64,000 nucleotides of DNA, taken from positions 2,151,001 to 2,215,000 of the forward strand of contig NZ_CP058214.1 of NCBI RefSeq assembly GCF_015482775.1, given 5' to 3'. The notes under the pieces are model-generated. The model ran no database searches, was not told the DNA's origin, and saw nothing but the letters and a program-made list of their open reading frames with translations. This DNA comes from Kaustia mangrovi (GTDB taxonomy: Bacteria > Pseudomonadota > Alphaproteobacteria > Rhizobiales > Im1). Shown here piece by piece: positions 25,838-34,370 of this stretch (positions are counted from its first letter, which is position 1; each line of letters starts with the position of its first letter). The position numbers were made by a program, and so were the translations under genes.

Positions 25838-28049
25838 TTAGCCCGGCCTTTGCCCTCGCTTCAATATGTAGGCAATCACGCCCAGCTTGACCGATCCGTT
25901 GCCGACCTTGGTCAACCCCTTCTCAGGGTGATTGGTGATCTTCAGCATCGTCTTCTGGCTGTCCTGATGAGCTTGTATGAACCTGGCCATGTCCGCCGGC
26001 GCCTTCGCATACTTGCTGGTGTTCCTCGCTTTTATCAACCCGATCAGACCCGTCACCTTCTTCTGCACGGTGGAGGAGGCCTTTAGGCCCTTTAAGGCGG
26101 CGCCGACAGCGCTACCGGGAGCCGGCCCGGCATAGTTGAACCTCATTCCCAGATTGGCGATTTGCTTTAGGGCGCGAGTGCCGGAGTCGTTAATCAGATG
26201 CAGTCCGGGTTTGGCGCCTGGATCCTTCACGAAGCCTGCGAATATGGGACGGTCCCCATACTCGTGAATCGGGGGGCGCTCGCTCGTGGCATCCTCCGAC
26301 CAGTCTTCCGGCTTCGTCCACCAGTCTTCCGGCTTCTCCGGGCGGCTGTCCGGGACGCTCTCTATTGTCTCGCCGGCATTGGCAGCCAGTGTCTCATAGA
26401 TGGCGCTCTGCGATCCCCTGAAGACGATCGGCCTGACCCCGGCACCCCTGTCGGAAAGCAGGTAGGGGCCCCAGGAAGACGGCACAAGCGCTGTCGGGTC
26501 GCGCTGGGGGACGACCGAAAACCAGCCCCCGTCCACATATACCGGGTCGGTCAGGCGTTCCGCCGTGACCCCCCCACGGGCATGATCGAGGGGCGCGGAG
26601 GCGCCTGTACGGTTTGCGTCGCGACGCTAGACGTGCCGCCATTTCCGGCAGACGTGCCGCCATTTCCGGCCACCATTGCGGGGCGGTTCGCTCCTCCGCT
26701 ATTGGTCAGCCCGCTGAGTTCGGTTTGGGTAGAAGTCGTGCTCGTCGACCCCGCAGGCGTCTCACCTGCCGTTGTAGAAGTCGTGCCCGTCGACCCCGCA
26801 GGCGTCTCACCTGCCGTTGTAGAAGTCGTGCTCGTCGCCCCCGCAGGCGTCTCGCTGCGCGATTGAGCGGCAGCGGTCAGCACTCCGCCGACGCCTGCCG
26901 TGAAGCCTCCCAGCACCGTAACAAAGATCTCTCTCCAGCCTTCGGCGCTAGAAGCTGCGACGCCCGATGCCACAGCACCCGCGCCCAAGGCCTCACCGAC
27001 ATCGGCAGCGACGGCGCTGGCCCCCGACGCCTCACCGGCAGCTCCGGCGCCAGCGCCAGAGGCCGAAGCACCCGCGCCCGACGTCTCACCGGCAGCTCCG
27101 GCGCCAGCACCAGAGGCCGAAGCACCGGCCCCCGATGCCTCACCCGCAGCTCCGGCGCCAGCACCAGAGGCCGAAGCACCGGCCCCCGACGCCTCACCGG
27201 CAGCTCCGGCGCCAGCGCCAGAGGCCGAAGCACCGGCCCCCGACGCCTCACCGGCAGCTCCGGCGCCAGCGCCAGAGGCCGAAGCACCGGCGCCAGAGGC
27301 CGCAGCGCCCGCGCCCGACGTCTCACCGGCAGCACCGGCGCCAGCGCCAGAGGCCGAAGCACCCGCGCCCGACGTCTCACCGGAAGCACCGGCGCCAGCG
27401 CCAGAGGCCGAAGCGCTGGCCCCCGACGTCTCACCGGAAGCACCGGCGCCAGCACCAGAGGCCGAAGCACTGGCCCCCGACGTCTCACCGGCAGCTCCGG
27501 CGCCAGCACCAGAGGCCGCAGCACCGGCCCCCGACGCCTCACCGGAAGCACCGGCGCCAGCGCCAGAGGCCGAAGCGCCGACCCCCGACGCCTCACCGGA
27601 AGCACCGGCGCCGGCGGCGGTACCGGCACCGAGTCCCAGCACCAGACCGGGGTATCGTCGTCATCGCGCTCTTCACCGTCAGCGCCGGCGCTCGACGTCG
27701 AAGGTCCCGATTGCTCGTCGGCTGTGATGATCGAGACCAGCCCATTGGGGCCGGACTCGAAGATCGGAAGCCGGGACGAGGCATCCGACGCCTCACCGGC
27801 AGCACCGGCGCTCGATAGCGAAAATGGGGTATCTCCAACTTCGCCGATGGTGCCCCTCCCATCGGGGGAGAGCACTGTGACGGGCGGCTGGCGTTTGTCC
27901 CGCGCCCGCTGTCCGGTGTCTTGCTGCTGGAGCTGCGCCAGCTTCGCTTCGAACGCCCGATCCTCCCCGGATGGATCGGAGTGCCCCTGTTCGCTTGTGC
28001 CTGCGAATGCCTGGCGATGACTCAGATAGCGTCCATCTACGGTTGACAT
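25838..28049 (-). pseudogene. Array paralogue B (uncharacterised family; two frameshifts, long VNTR)
   Basis: It starts MSTVDGRYLSHRQAFAGTSE, has the shared EDRAFEAKLAQLQQQDTGQ segment, an acidic DDDDT stretch, about 200 residues of 18-residue Gly/Ala/Ser repeats, then VDGGWFSVVPQRDP, VRPIVFRGSQSAIYETL and the C-terminus SQKTMLKITNHPEKGLTKVG. Single-base deletions are inferred at a G run (27649-27652) and at a seven-C run (26569-26575). Each shifts the frame the same way, so they do not compensate. Rejoined, it would be about 735 residues, the largest of the family. The function is unknown. Confidence 0.75.
27008..27622 (-). repeat. 54-bp coding tandem repeat (VNTR) inside paralogue B
   Basis: The motif AGAGGCCGAAGC recurs at 54-base steps (near 27061, 27115, 27169, 27223, 27277, then 27298, 27352, 27406, 27460, 27514 and 27568), giving ten full units and one 21-base partial unit. 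Each unit codes 18 residues of the type GE(T/A)SGAGASASGAGAGA. The spacing is in frame throughout, so copy-number change by slippage would lengthen or shorten the protein without breaking it. Confidence 0.9.
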
Positions 28050-28110
28050 CGATTGACCCTTTCAGGATTTGTCCACCGCCAATGGCAGTCAGCCCCGCGA
28101 CTATCGGGAA

Positions 28111-28163
28111 CTATGTTTTTCCAATGCCGCCCCCCGCGCCGGCCTGAAAGCGCCGGTCGCCCT
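28111..28163 (-). repeat. Copy of the queC 3' end in spacer B/C
   Basis: These 53 bases match queC 32347-32399 and would still encode RRFQAG in the queC frame. They lie upstream of paralogue B on the minus strand, directly before its conserved leader. Confidence 0.75.
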
Positions 28164-28223
28164 GTCGAATGGCTGTCCTTCTTTTTCGCGGATCCCAACA
28201 GGCCGGCATGGCCCAAACCGATC

Positions 28224-28259
28224 GACCTGCAGCCGGGCAGACACACCCGGTTGCAGGTC
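28224..28259 (-). repeat. Inverted repeat downstream of paralogue C
   Basis: GACCTGCAGCCGG and CCGGTTGCAGGTC pair with one mismatch around a 10-base loop, 71 bases after the stop of paralogue C. The same element follows paralogues D and E, and a weaker form follows A and B. It may terminate transcription or stabilise the 3' end; no T run follows. Confidence 0.55.
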
Positions 28260-28330
28260 GATCGGCCCCGAGGCATTCAGGTGGCCCGTCTCGCGCGCCG
28301 TTCCTGTGCGGGCCCGCTGCCGACGGATGG

Positions 28331-29367
28331 CTATCCCCGGTTCGGCAGCGCGCGCAATGTCTCGGCGATATCGCCAAACGTCGCCGAGTCTGTCCCGACC
28401 AGGGTCAGCCCGTCCTCGGGATATTGCGAGATCTTCAGCATTGTCTTCTGGCTGGCGCTCGCAACGTCCTTTGCCGCCGGTGTCAGAGACCTTATCTGCT
28501 TCAGCTTGGACACCAGAGACGACCCGCTTTTCCCGGCCTTTGCGAAAAGGCTCGACAAGGACTGCGAGGCATGGCCGGGCGTATCGAAGGCAATTTCCGC
28601 GCTCGGAAAGCCGCCGGTCCTGATCGACAGGCCGACGACCTGCCGGCAGACCTTGACGGCGATATCCCGACCCGACATCGTCGGGGGCCTCGCCGCACCG
28701 CGGTCCGCCACGAACCCGGCATATATGGAGCGGGGGCCTCGCTCGCCTCGGGGAAGTCCTCTCCCGGCTTTCGCGGTTCGTACGCAATGACCTTGCTGGC
28801 GTTTTTGTCCAGTGTGTCATAGATCTTGCTCTCGGTTCCCCGGAACGCGATCGGTTTGGCGCCGGCCCCCTTATCCGACAGGAGAAAGGTTCCCCGGCTC
28901 GAGTCTCTAAGCAGAACGGGCTCGCTCCGGGTGACGAGCGAGCCGGCCGGCCCCTTCTCCAGGACCGGGGCGGACAAGCGCTGCACCGTCACCCCCTCGC
29001 CAAGATCGAGAGGACCGCTGACTCTGGTCCGCGGCGCCGCGTTTACGCCTGCGGTCGCAACATCGGTGTCCGCCGCCGCCGTATCTGCGCCTGTGGCCGA
29101 AGCGCTTTCCGGCACATCCTCAGCGCTCGATGTCGAGAATCCGGAATCTGCGGATGATGTAGTGACATTGACCCGCCCATCGGGGGTGGTCTTTGTGAAG
29201 GGGGACTGGCGTTTGTCCCGCACCAGCTGTCCGGTGTCTTGCTGCTGGAGCTGCGCCAGCTTCGCGTCGAACGCCCGACCCTCTCTGGATGGATCGGAAC
29301 GTCCCCGTTCCGCTGTGCCCGAGAATGCCTGGCTATTGCTCGGAGAGCTTCTATCTATGACTACCAT
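28331..29367 (-). pseudogene. Array paralogue C (uncharacterised family; one frameshift)
   Basis: It starts MVVIDRSSPSNSQAFSGTAE, shares the FDAKLAQLQQQDTGQ segment, and has LGEGVTVQRLSAPVLEKGPAGS, GTFLLSDKGAGAKPIAFRGTESKIYDTL and, in another frame, the C-terminus SQKTMLKISQYPEDGLTLVG. Comparison with D (GCGGGTGTCC) and E (GCGGGAGCCC) shows one base missing in the GCGGGGGCC stretch near 28733. Rejoined, it has about 345 residues. The linker is short and has no tandem repeat. The function is unknown. Confidence 0.75.
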
Positions 29368-29430
29368 CGATTGACCCTTTCAGGATTTGTGCATCGCCCA
29401 ATGGAAGCCCGGCCCGGCCACTATCCGGAA

Positions 29431-29483
29431 TTATGTTTTCCCAATGCCGCCCCCCGCGCCGGCCTGAAAGCGCCGGTCGCCCT
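29431..29483 (-). repeat. Copy of the queC 3' end in spacer C/D
   Basis: These 53 bases match queC 32347-32399, with the stop codon changed from TAG to TAA. Homology stops at GCCCT, as in the other spacers. Confidence 0.75.
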
Positions 29484-29543
29484 GTCGAATGGCTGTCCTT
29501 CTTTTTCGCGGATCGCAACAGGCCGGCATGGCTCAAACGGATC

Positions 29544-29579
29544 GACCTGCAACCGGACAGACACACCCGGTTGCAGGTC
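29544..29579 (-). repeat. Inverted repeat downstream of paralogue D
   Basis: GACCTGCAACCGG and CCGGTTGCAGGTC form a perfect 13-bp stem with a 10-base loop, 71 bases after the stop codon of paralogue D. Confidence 0.6.
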
Positions 29580-29650
29580 AATCGGTCCCGAGGCATTCAG
29601 GCGGCCCGTCTCGCGCGCCGTCCCTGTGCGGGCCCGCTGCCGACGGATGG

Positions 29651-30730
29651 CTATCCCCGGTTCGGCAGCGCGCGCAATGTCTCGGCGATATCGCCAAACG
29701 TCGTCGAGTCTGTCCCGACCAGGGTCAGCCCTTCCTCGGGATATTGCGAGATCTTCAGCATTGTCTTCTGGCTGGCGTCCACAAGGCCCTTTGCCGCTTG
29801 CGCCAGGGACTCCAGCCCCTGCACATTGGACGCCAGAGACGCACCGCCCATTCCGAAAATGTTCGACAAGAGCTGCGAGACATGGCCGGGTGTATCGGGG
29901 GACCCCGCCGCACCGCGGTCCGCCACGAACCCAGCATATATGGAGCGGGTGTCCTCGCTCGCCTCGGCGAAGTCCTCTCCCGGCTTTCGCGGCTCGCGCT
30001 CGATGACCCTGCCGGCGTTTTCGTCCAGCGTGTCATAGATCTCGCTCTCGGTTCCCCGGAACGCGATCGGTTTGGCGTCGTCCCCACTCTCCGACAGGAG
30101 ATAGGCTCCCCCGTTCGAGGCGGCAAGCGGAACGGGCTCGCTCTGGGGGACGGGCGAGCCGGCCGGCCCCTCCTCCAGGACCGGGGCGGACAAGCGCTGC
30201 GCCGTCACCCCCTCGCCAAGCTTGAGAGGACCGCTGACCGTGGTCTGCGTCGCGGCGTCGGCACCTGCGGTCGAAACGCTTTCCGACACATCCTCAGCAT
30301 TCGATGTCGAGGATCCCAATGGATCTCCGATATTGGGAGGATTGACCCGCCCATCGGGGGAGATATATCCGGGCCTCTGCGATATCGGTGTCGGAGACGC
30401 GGAGATATTCCCGCCCCCGTTAGTAGCATCGGCCGCTGCCGCCGCGCCAGCCCCTGCGGCCGAAGCGCTTTCCGACACATCCTCAGCGTGCGATAGCGAA
30501 AATGCGGTATCTCCAACTTCGCCGATGGCGTTCCTCCCATCGGACCCGACCATTATGATGGGTCCCTGGCGTTTGTCTCGCACCAGCTGCTGTCCGGTGT
30601 CTTGCTGCTGGAGCTGTGCCAGCTTCGCTTCGAACGCCCGATCCTCGTTGGATGGATCGGAATGCGCCCGGTCCTCTGTGCCCGAGAATGCCTGGCTATT
30701 GCTCGGAGAGCTTCTCTCTATGGCGACCAT
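29651..30730 (-). CDS. Array paralogue D (intact, uncharacterised family)
   Basis: This intact 359-residue protein starts MVAIERSSPSNSQAFSGTED. Conserved blocks are EDRAFEAKLAQLQQQDTGQ (about residues 29-47), LGEGVTAQRLSAPVLEEGPAGS (about 167-188), DDAKPIAFRGTESEIYDTLDEN (about 215-236), IYAGFVADRGAAG and the C-terminal SQKTMLKISQYPEEGLTLVG. The linker is Ala/Ser/Gly/Asp-rich with SPTPISQRPGY. It has no cysteine, signal peptide or membrane helix, and is acidic. This composition suits a secreted or disordered protein, but the role is unknown. The leader CTGAAAGGGTCAATCG before the ATG is nearly identical in all five genes. Confidence 0.85.
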   Translation of the reverse strand: MVAIERSSPSNSQAFSGTEDRAHSDPSNEDRAFEAKLAQLQQQDTGQQLVRDKRQGPIIMVGSDGRNAIGEVGDTAFSLSHAEDVSESASAAGAGAAAAADATNGGGNISASPTPISQRPGYISPDGRVNPPNIGDPLGSSTSNAEDVSESVSTAGADAATQTTVSGPLKLGEGVTAQRLSAPVLEEGPAGSPVPQSEPVPLAASNGGAYLLSESGDDAKPIAFRGTESEIYDTLDENAGRVIEREPRKPGEDFAEASEDTRSIYAGFVADRGAAGSPDTPGHVSQLLSNIFGMGGASLASNVQGLESLAQAAKGLVDASQKTMLKISQYPEEGLTLVGTDSTTFGDIAETLRALPNRG

Positions 30731-30792
30731 CGATTGACCCTTTCAGGATGTGTCCACCGCCAATGGGAGCCAGCCCCCGGCACTATCGGGAA

Positions 30793-30845
30793 CTATATTT
30801 TTCCAATACCGTCCGCGTCACCGGCCTGAAAGCGCCGGTCGCCCT
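30793..30845 (-). repeat. Copy of the queC 3' end in spacer D/E
   Basis: This is the best preserved copy. It matches queC 32347-32399 over 53 bases and would encode [14 protein letters not shown] in the queC frame. It holds a GTGACG that, with a TATAGT 18 bases on, could serve as a promoter for paralogue D. Confidence 0.8.
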
Positions 30846-30905
30846 GTCGAATGGCTGTCCTTCTTTTTCGCGGATCCCAACAGGCCGGCATGGCTCAAAC
30901 GGATC

Positions 30906-30941
30906 GACCTGCAACCGGACAGACACACCCGGTTGCAGGTC
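30906..30941 (-). repeat. Inverted repeat downstream of paralogue E
   Basis: GACCTGCAACCGG and CCGGTTGCAGGTC form a perfect 13-bp stem with a 10-base loop, identical to the element after paralogue D. Confidence 0.6.
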
Positions 30942-31012
30942 AATCGGTCCCGAGGCATTCAGGCGGCCCGTCTCGCGCGCCGTCCCTGTGCGGGCCCGCT
31001 GCCGACGGATGG

Positions 31013-32284
31013 CTATCCCCGGTTCGGCAGCGCGCGCAATGTCTCGGCGATATCGCCAAACGTCGTCGAGTCTGTCCCGACCAGGGTCAGCCCGTCCTCG
31101 GGATATTGCGAGATCTTCAGCATTGTCTTCTGGCTGGCGTCCGCAAGGCCCTTTGCCGCTTGCGCCAGGGCCCCCATCCTCTTCAGCTTGGACACCAGAG
31201 ATGCCCCGCCCTTCCCGGCCTTTCCGAAGAGGTTCGACAAGAGCTGCGAGACATGGCCGGATGTATCGAGGGACTCCGCAGTAATCTCCGCACTCGGAAT
31301 GCCGCCGGTCCTGACCGACAGGCCGGCGGCATTCCGGAAGACCTTGACGGCGGCATCCTGAACCGGCGTCGTTAGGGTCCCCGCCGCACCGCTATCCGGC
31401 ACGAACCCGGCATATATGGAGCGGGAGCCCTCGCTCGCCTCGGCGAGTTCCTCTCCCGGCTTTCGCGGCTCGTGCTCGATGACCCTGCCTGCGTTTTCTT
31501 CCAGGGTGTCATAGATCTTGCTCTCGGTTCCCCGGAACACGATCGGTTTGGCGCCGGCCCCCTTATCCGACAGGAGAATGGTTCTCCGGCTCGACGAGAG
31601 GACAAGCGGAACGGGCTTGCTCTGGGAGACGAGCGAGCCGGCCGGCCCCTTCTCCAGAACCGGGGCGGACAAGCGCTCCGCCGTCACCCCCTCGCCAAGC
31701 TTGAGACGACCGCTGACCGTGGTCTGCGGCGCCGCGTCTACGCCTGCGGTTGCAACGTCGGCGTCCGCTGCCGCCGCGCCGGCACCTGCGGTCGAAGCGC
31801 TTTCCGTCACATCCTCAGCGCTCGATGTCGAGTATCTCAATTGATCTCCGACATTGGGGGGAATGACCCGCCCATCGAGGGTAATAATTTCGGGCCTCTG
31901 CGATATCGGTGTCGGAGACGCGGAGGTAGTCCCGCCTCCGCCAATAGCACCGGCCTCCCCCGCCTCCTCGGCAACGGCACCGGCCTCCGCCGCGCCCTCG
32001 GCACCGGCTTCCACCGCGCCCTCGGCAACGGCACCGGCTTCCGCCGCTTCGGTGACGGCGGCACCCGTTTCCGTGCCTGCTTCTATCAGTTCTCCGATAC
32101 CCTCAAATAACGCACCGAGCTGGCGCTTGTCTCGCACCTGCTGCTGTCCGGTGTCTTGCTGCTGGAGCTGTGCCAGCTTCTCTTCGAACGCCCGATCCTC
32201 GTTGGATAGATCGGAATGCCTTCGGTCCTCTGCGCCCGAGAATGCCTGGCGATGACTCAGATAGCGTCCATCTATGGTTGACAT
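31013..32284 (-). CDS. Array paralogue E (intact, uncharacterised family; queC-proximal)
   Basis: This intact 423-residue protein starts MSTIDGRYLSHRQAFSGAED and has EDRAFEEKLAQLQQQDTGQQ, then a Glu/Ala/Gly-rich low-complexity linker (about residues 60-120), SPTPISQRPEI, LGEGVTAERLSAPVLEKGPAGS, KPIVFRGTESKIYDTLEEN, a Val/Lys/Leu-rich helical region and SQKTMLKISQYPEDGLTLVG. It has no cysteine or signal peptide. It lies 62 bases after queC, on the same strand. Its spacer is the natural sequence next to queC, whereas the other spacers hold a queC copy, so E is probably in the ancestral position. The function is unknown. Confidence 0.85.
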   Translation of the reverse strand: MSTIDGRYLSHRQAFSGAEDRRHSDLSNEDRAFEEKLAQLQQQDTGQQQVRDKRQLGALFEGIGELIEAGTETGAAVTEAAEAGAVAEGAVEAGAEGAAEAGAVAEEAGEAGAIGGGGTTSASPTPISQRPEIITLDGRVIPPNVGDQLRYSTSSAEDVTESASTAGAGAAAADADVATAGVDAAPQTTVSGRLKLGEGVTAERLSAPVLEKGPAGSLVSQSKPVPLVLSSSRRTILLSDKGAGAKPIVFRGTESKIYDTLEENAGRVIEHEPRKPGEELAEASEGSRSIYAGFVPDSGAAGTLTTPVQDAAVKVFRNAAGLSVRTGGIPSAEITAESLDTSGHVSQLLSNLFGKAGKGGASLVSKLKRMGALAQAAKGLADASQKTMLKISQYPEDGLTLVGTDSTTFGDIAETLRALPNRG

Positions 32285-32346
32285 CGATTAACTCCTTCAG
32301 GATGTGTCCACCGCCAATGGGAGCCCGCCCCCGACACTATCGGGAA

Positions 32347-33072
32347 CTATATTTCCCCAATACCGTCCGCGTCGCCGGCCTGAAAGCGCCGGTAGCCCTC
32401 GGCGCGCAGCATGCAGGCGGGGCAGGTGCCGCAGCCGAAGCCCCAGTCGTGGCGCCGCCCGCGCTCGCCCAGATAGCAGGTGTGGCTGTCCTCCACGATC
32501 AGGTCGACAAGGCCGCGCCCGCCGAGCTCTTCCGCAAGCCGCCAGGTGGCCGCCTTGTCGATCCACATCAGCGGCGTCTCCAGCACGAAACGGCGGTCCA
32601 TACCGAGATTGACCGCCACCTGAAGCGCCTTGATCGTGTCGTCGCGGCAATCGGGATAGCCCGAATAGTCCGTCTCGCACATGCCGCCCACAATGTGCTT
32701 CAGCCCGCGCCGGTAGGCGAGCGCGGCGGCGAAGGTCAGGAAGATCAGGTTGCGCCCCGGCACGAAGGTGTTGGGCAGGCCGGACGCCTGCGTCTCGATC
32801 TCCACCGCGCGGGTGAGCGCGGTGTCGGAGACCTGTCCGAGCGCATCGAGGCCGATCGTGCGGTCCTCGCCGAGCCGCTCCGCCCAGGCCGGCTTCAGGG
32901 CCTTGAGCCCATCGCGGATGCGGTCGCGGCAGTCGAGCTCGATCCGGTGGCGCTGGCCATAGTCGAACCCCACCGTCTCCACGGTTGCGAAGCGTTCGAG
33001 GGCCCAGGCGAGGCAGGTGGCGGAGTCCTGCCCGCCGGAGAAGAGAACCAGGGCGCCCGCGTCATGTGCCAT
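32347..33072 (-). CDS. queC: 7-cyano-7-deazaguanine synthase
   Basis: This 241-residue enzyme has the ATP-binding PP-loop [16 protein letters not shown] (about residues 10-25), [10 protein letters not shown], and the C-terminal zinc-binding Cys set in CYLGERG and GCGTCPAC. QueC converts 7-carboxy-7-deazaguanine to preQ0 using ATP and ammonia, in queuosine biosynthesis. It overlaps queD by 11 bases. Its last 53 bases were copied into the spacers of the downstream array. Confidence 0.96.
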   Translation of the reverse strand: MAHDAGALVLFSGGQDSATCLAWALERFATVETVGFDYGQRHRIELDCRDRIRDGLKALKPAWAERLGEDRTIGLDALGQVSDTALTRAVEIETQASGLPNTFVPGRNLIFLTFAAALAYRRGLKHIVGGMCETDYSGYPDCRDDTIKALQVAVNLGMDRRFVLETPLMWIDKAATWRLAEELGGRGLVDLIVEDSHTCYLGERGRRHDWGFGCGTCPACMLRAEGYRRFQAGDADGIGEI

Positions 33073-33418
33073 CGTATTCCGCCCTCGACATCGGGGTTTC
33101 GTGGACCACCACGCGCGACAGCGCCGGCAGCAGCGGCTTCACGCGGTCGTGGATCCAGATCGCGATATGTTCCGCGGTCGGGTTCTCCAGACCGTCGATC
33201 TCGTTGAGGCAGTGGTGGTCCAGCCGCGCGAGCAGCGGCCCGAACGCCGCCTCCACGTCGAAGAAGTCGACGACGAAGCCCGTCGCCGGGTCGACAGGGC
33301 CTTCCAGATGCAGGTCCACCCGGTAGGAATGGCCGTGCATCCGGTGGCAGCGATGGTTCTCCGGCACATGGGGCAGGCGGTGGGCGGCCTCGAAGGTGAA
33401 GGCCTGCACGATCTTCAT
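33062..33418 (-). CDS. queD: 6-carboxy-5,6,7,8-tetrahydropterin synthase
   Basis: This 118-residue protein of the 6-pyruvoyl-tetrahydropterin synthase fold has the zinc His residues in FEAAHRLPH and MHGHSY, the catalytic Cys in [10 protein letters not shown], and LDHHCLNEI. QueD makes carboxytetrahydropterin from dihydroneopterin triphosphate. The start at 33418 overlaps the queE stop (ATGA) and the 3' end overlaps queC, so the three genes are translationally coupled. The pathway's GTP cyclohydrolase is not in the window. Confidence 0.95.
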   Translation of the reverse strand: MKIVQAFTFEAAHRLPHVPENHRCHRMHGHSYRVDLHLEGPVDPATGFVVDFFDVEAAFGPLLARLDHHCLNEIDGLENPTAEHIAIWIHDRVKPLLPALSRVVVHETPMSRAEYDGT

Positions 33419-34047
33419 GGGATCCCTATAATCTTGTGGGTCTGAAGGCTGAGCCGCCATTGCGGGTGATCGAGGCAATAGGCGACGGCGGCCGCGGTGT
33501 TCGCGGCGAGATCGGGTCCGTCCATCGGCTGGAGCCAGTAATGGCGGAAATCGAGCGCGGGAAGCGCGTCCGGCATCAGGCCGGGCTGGGGAAAGACGAG
33601 CTTGAGCTCGTCGCCCCGGCGGGCGACCAGGGCCGCGCCGGCCTTGGGGCTGACGCAGATCCAGTCCACCCCCGGCGGCGGCGCGAGCGTGCCGTTGGTC
33701 TCGATGGCGACCGTGAAGCCCTTCGCGCGGACCGCGGCCAGGAGGGCTTCGTCGAGCTGGAGCAGCGGTTCCCCGCCGGTGAAAACCACATAGCGGGCGG
33801 TCTCGCCCGTCCCCCAGCATCGCGCGATGGCATCGGCCAGCGTGCCCTGATCCGCGAACCGTCCGCCGCCGTCACCGTCGGTGCCGACGAACTCGGTATC
33901 GCAGAAGCGGCATATCGCCGTGTCGCGGTCCGCCTCCCGGCCGGACCACAGATTGCAGCCGGCAAAGCGGCAGAAAACCGCGGCCCGGCCGGCCTGCGCG
34001 CCCTCGCCCTGCAGGGTCTTGAACAGCTCCTTGACGGCATAGCTCAT
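33415..34047 (-). CDS. queE: 7-carboxy-7-deazaguanine synthase (radical SAM)
   Basis: This 210-residue radical SAM protein has the QueE-type cluster motif CX14CX2C (from CNLWSG to CRFC), which differs from the usual CX3CX2C. It also has FKTLQGEGAQAGRAAVFCR and FTGGEPLLQ. It converts carboxytetrahydropterin to 7-carboxy-7-deazaguanine. The start at 34047 follows GGGGAG at seven bases. It is the first gene of queE-queD-queC; a structured leader precedes it. Confidence 0.95.
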   Translation of the reverse strand: MSYAVKELFKTLQGEGAQAGRAAVFCRFAGCNLWSGREADRDTAICRFCDTEFVGTDGDGGGRFADQGTLADAIARCWGTGETARYVVFTGGEPLLQLDEALLAAVRAKGFTVAIETNGTLAPPPGVDWICVSPKAGAALVARRGDELKLVFPQPGLMPDALPALDFRHYWLQPMDGPDLAANTAAAVAYCLDHPQWRLSLQTHKIIGIP

Positions 34048-34370
34048 CGCCGCGCTCCCCTCGCGGGAGGACGGCCCGCTTCCTTCCGCGGGCCGTCGGG
34101 CGGTGAACAGGCCTCCATTGCGTGATCCGGCATCGTGTTTCCAGTCTCGCGGGCAACGGGACGCCACCGGCGCGTCACCGCGCCGGGCATCCCGGGATGC
34201 CTTCTCTACTGCGCGAGGAAATCGTCCAGCAAGCCGAAACTGGGGCGGCCGGTGGAGCCGGAGCCTGCGAGGCCCCACCGGAACCGCCATCCGGAACGCG
34301 TCCCTGGAGGGCATTTCGTGAACTCATGCTCACTCAATGCCCTCCAGTTCCCCGTAGTGCCGCGCTTTCG
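34048..34370. other. Highly structured intergenic region before queE
   Basis: No convincing gene is seen in these bases. There are at least four perfect inverted repeats: ACGGCCCGC/GCGGGCCGT (34071-34096), CCGGCGCG/CGCGCCGG (34167-34186), the palindrome GGCATCCCGGGATGCC (34186-34201), and CTGGAGGGCAT/ATGCCCTCCAG (34304-34347). It could be the 5' leader of queE, a small RNA gene, or remnants of repeats. No preQ1 riboswitch consensus was recognised. Confidence 0.5.

Noticed and set aside
27008..27622. Regular repeats considered as a CRISPR array
   Set aside because: The 54-base units are contiguous coding repeats with no unique spacers, and no cas genes are present.
26900..27727. A plus-strand Pro/Ala/Glu-rich open frame resembling a cell-wall linker protein
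   Set aside because: It is the complement of the 54-bp repeat coding Gly/Ala/Ser on the minus strand, where the family N- and C-terminal blocks identify the true strand.
28224..30941. The spacer inverted repeats as terminal repeats of an insertion sequence
   Set aside because: There is no transposase gene, and each inverted repeat is one compact hairpin at a gene's 3' end, not paired ends of an element.
28780..32284. FRGT motif in the array proteins taken as a class 3 lipase or ADP-ribosyltransferase signature
   Set aside because: The lipase GHSLGG elbow is absent, and no convincing STS or ExE motif for an ADP-ribosyltransferase was seen; the four-residue match alone is not enough.
34048..34120. 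A preQ1 riboswitch before queE
   Set aside because: The hairpin near the start has no A-rich pairing tail or conserved loop bases of the preQ1 classes that I could recognise.
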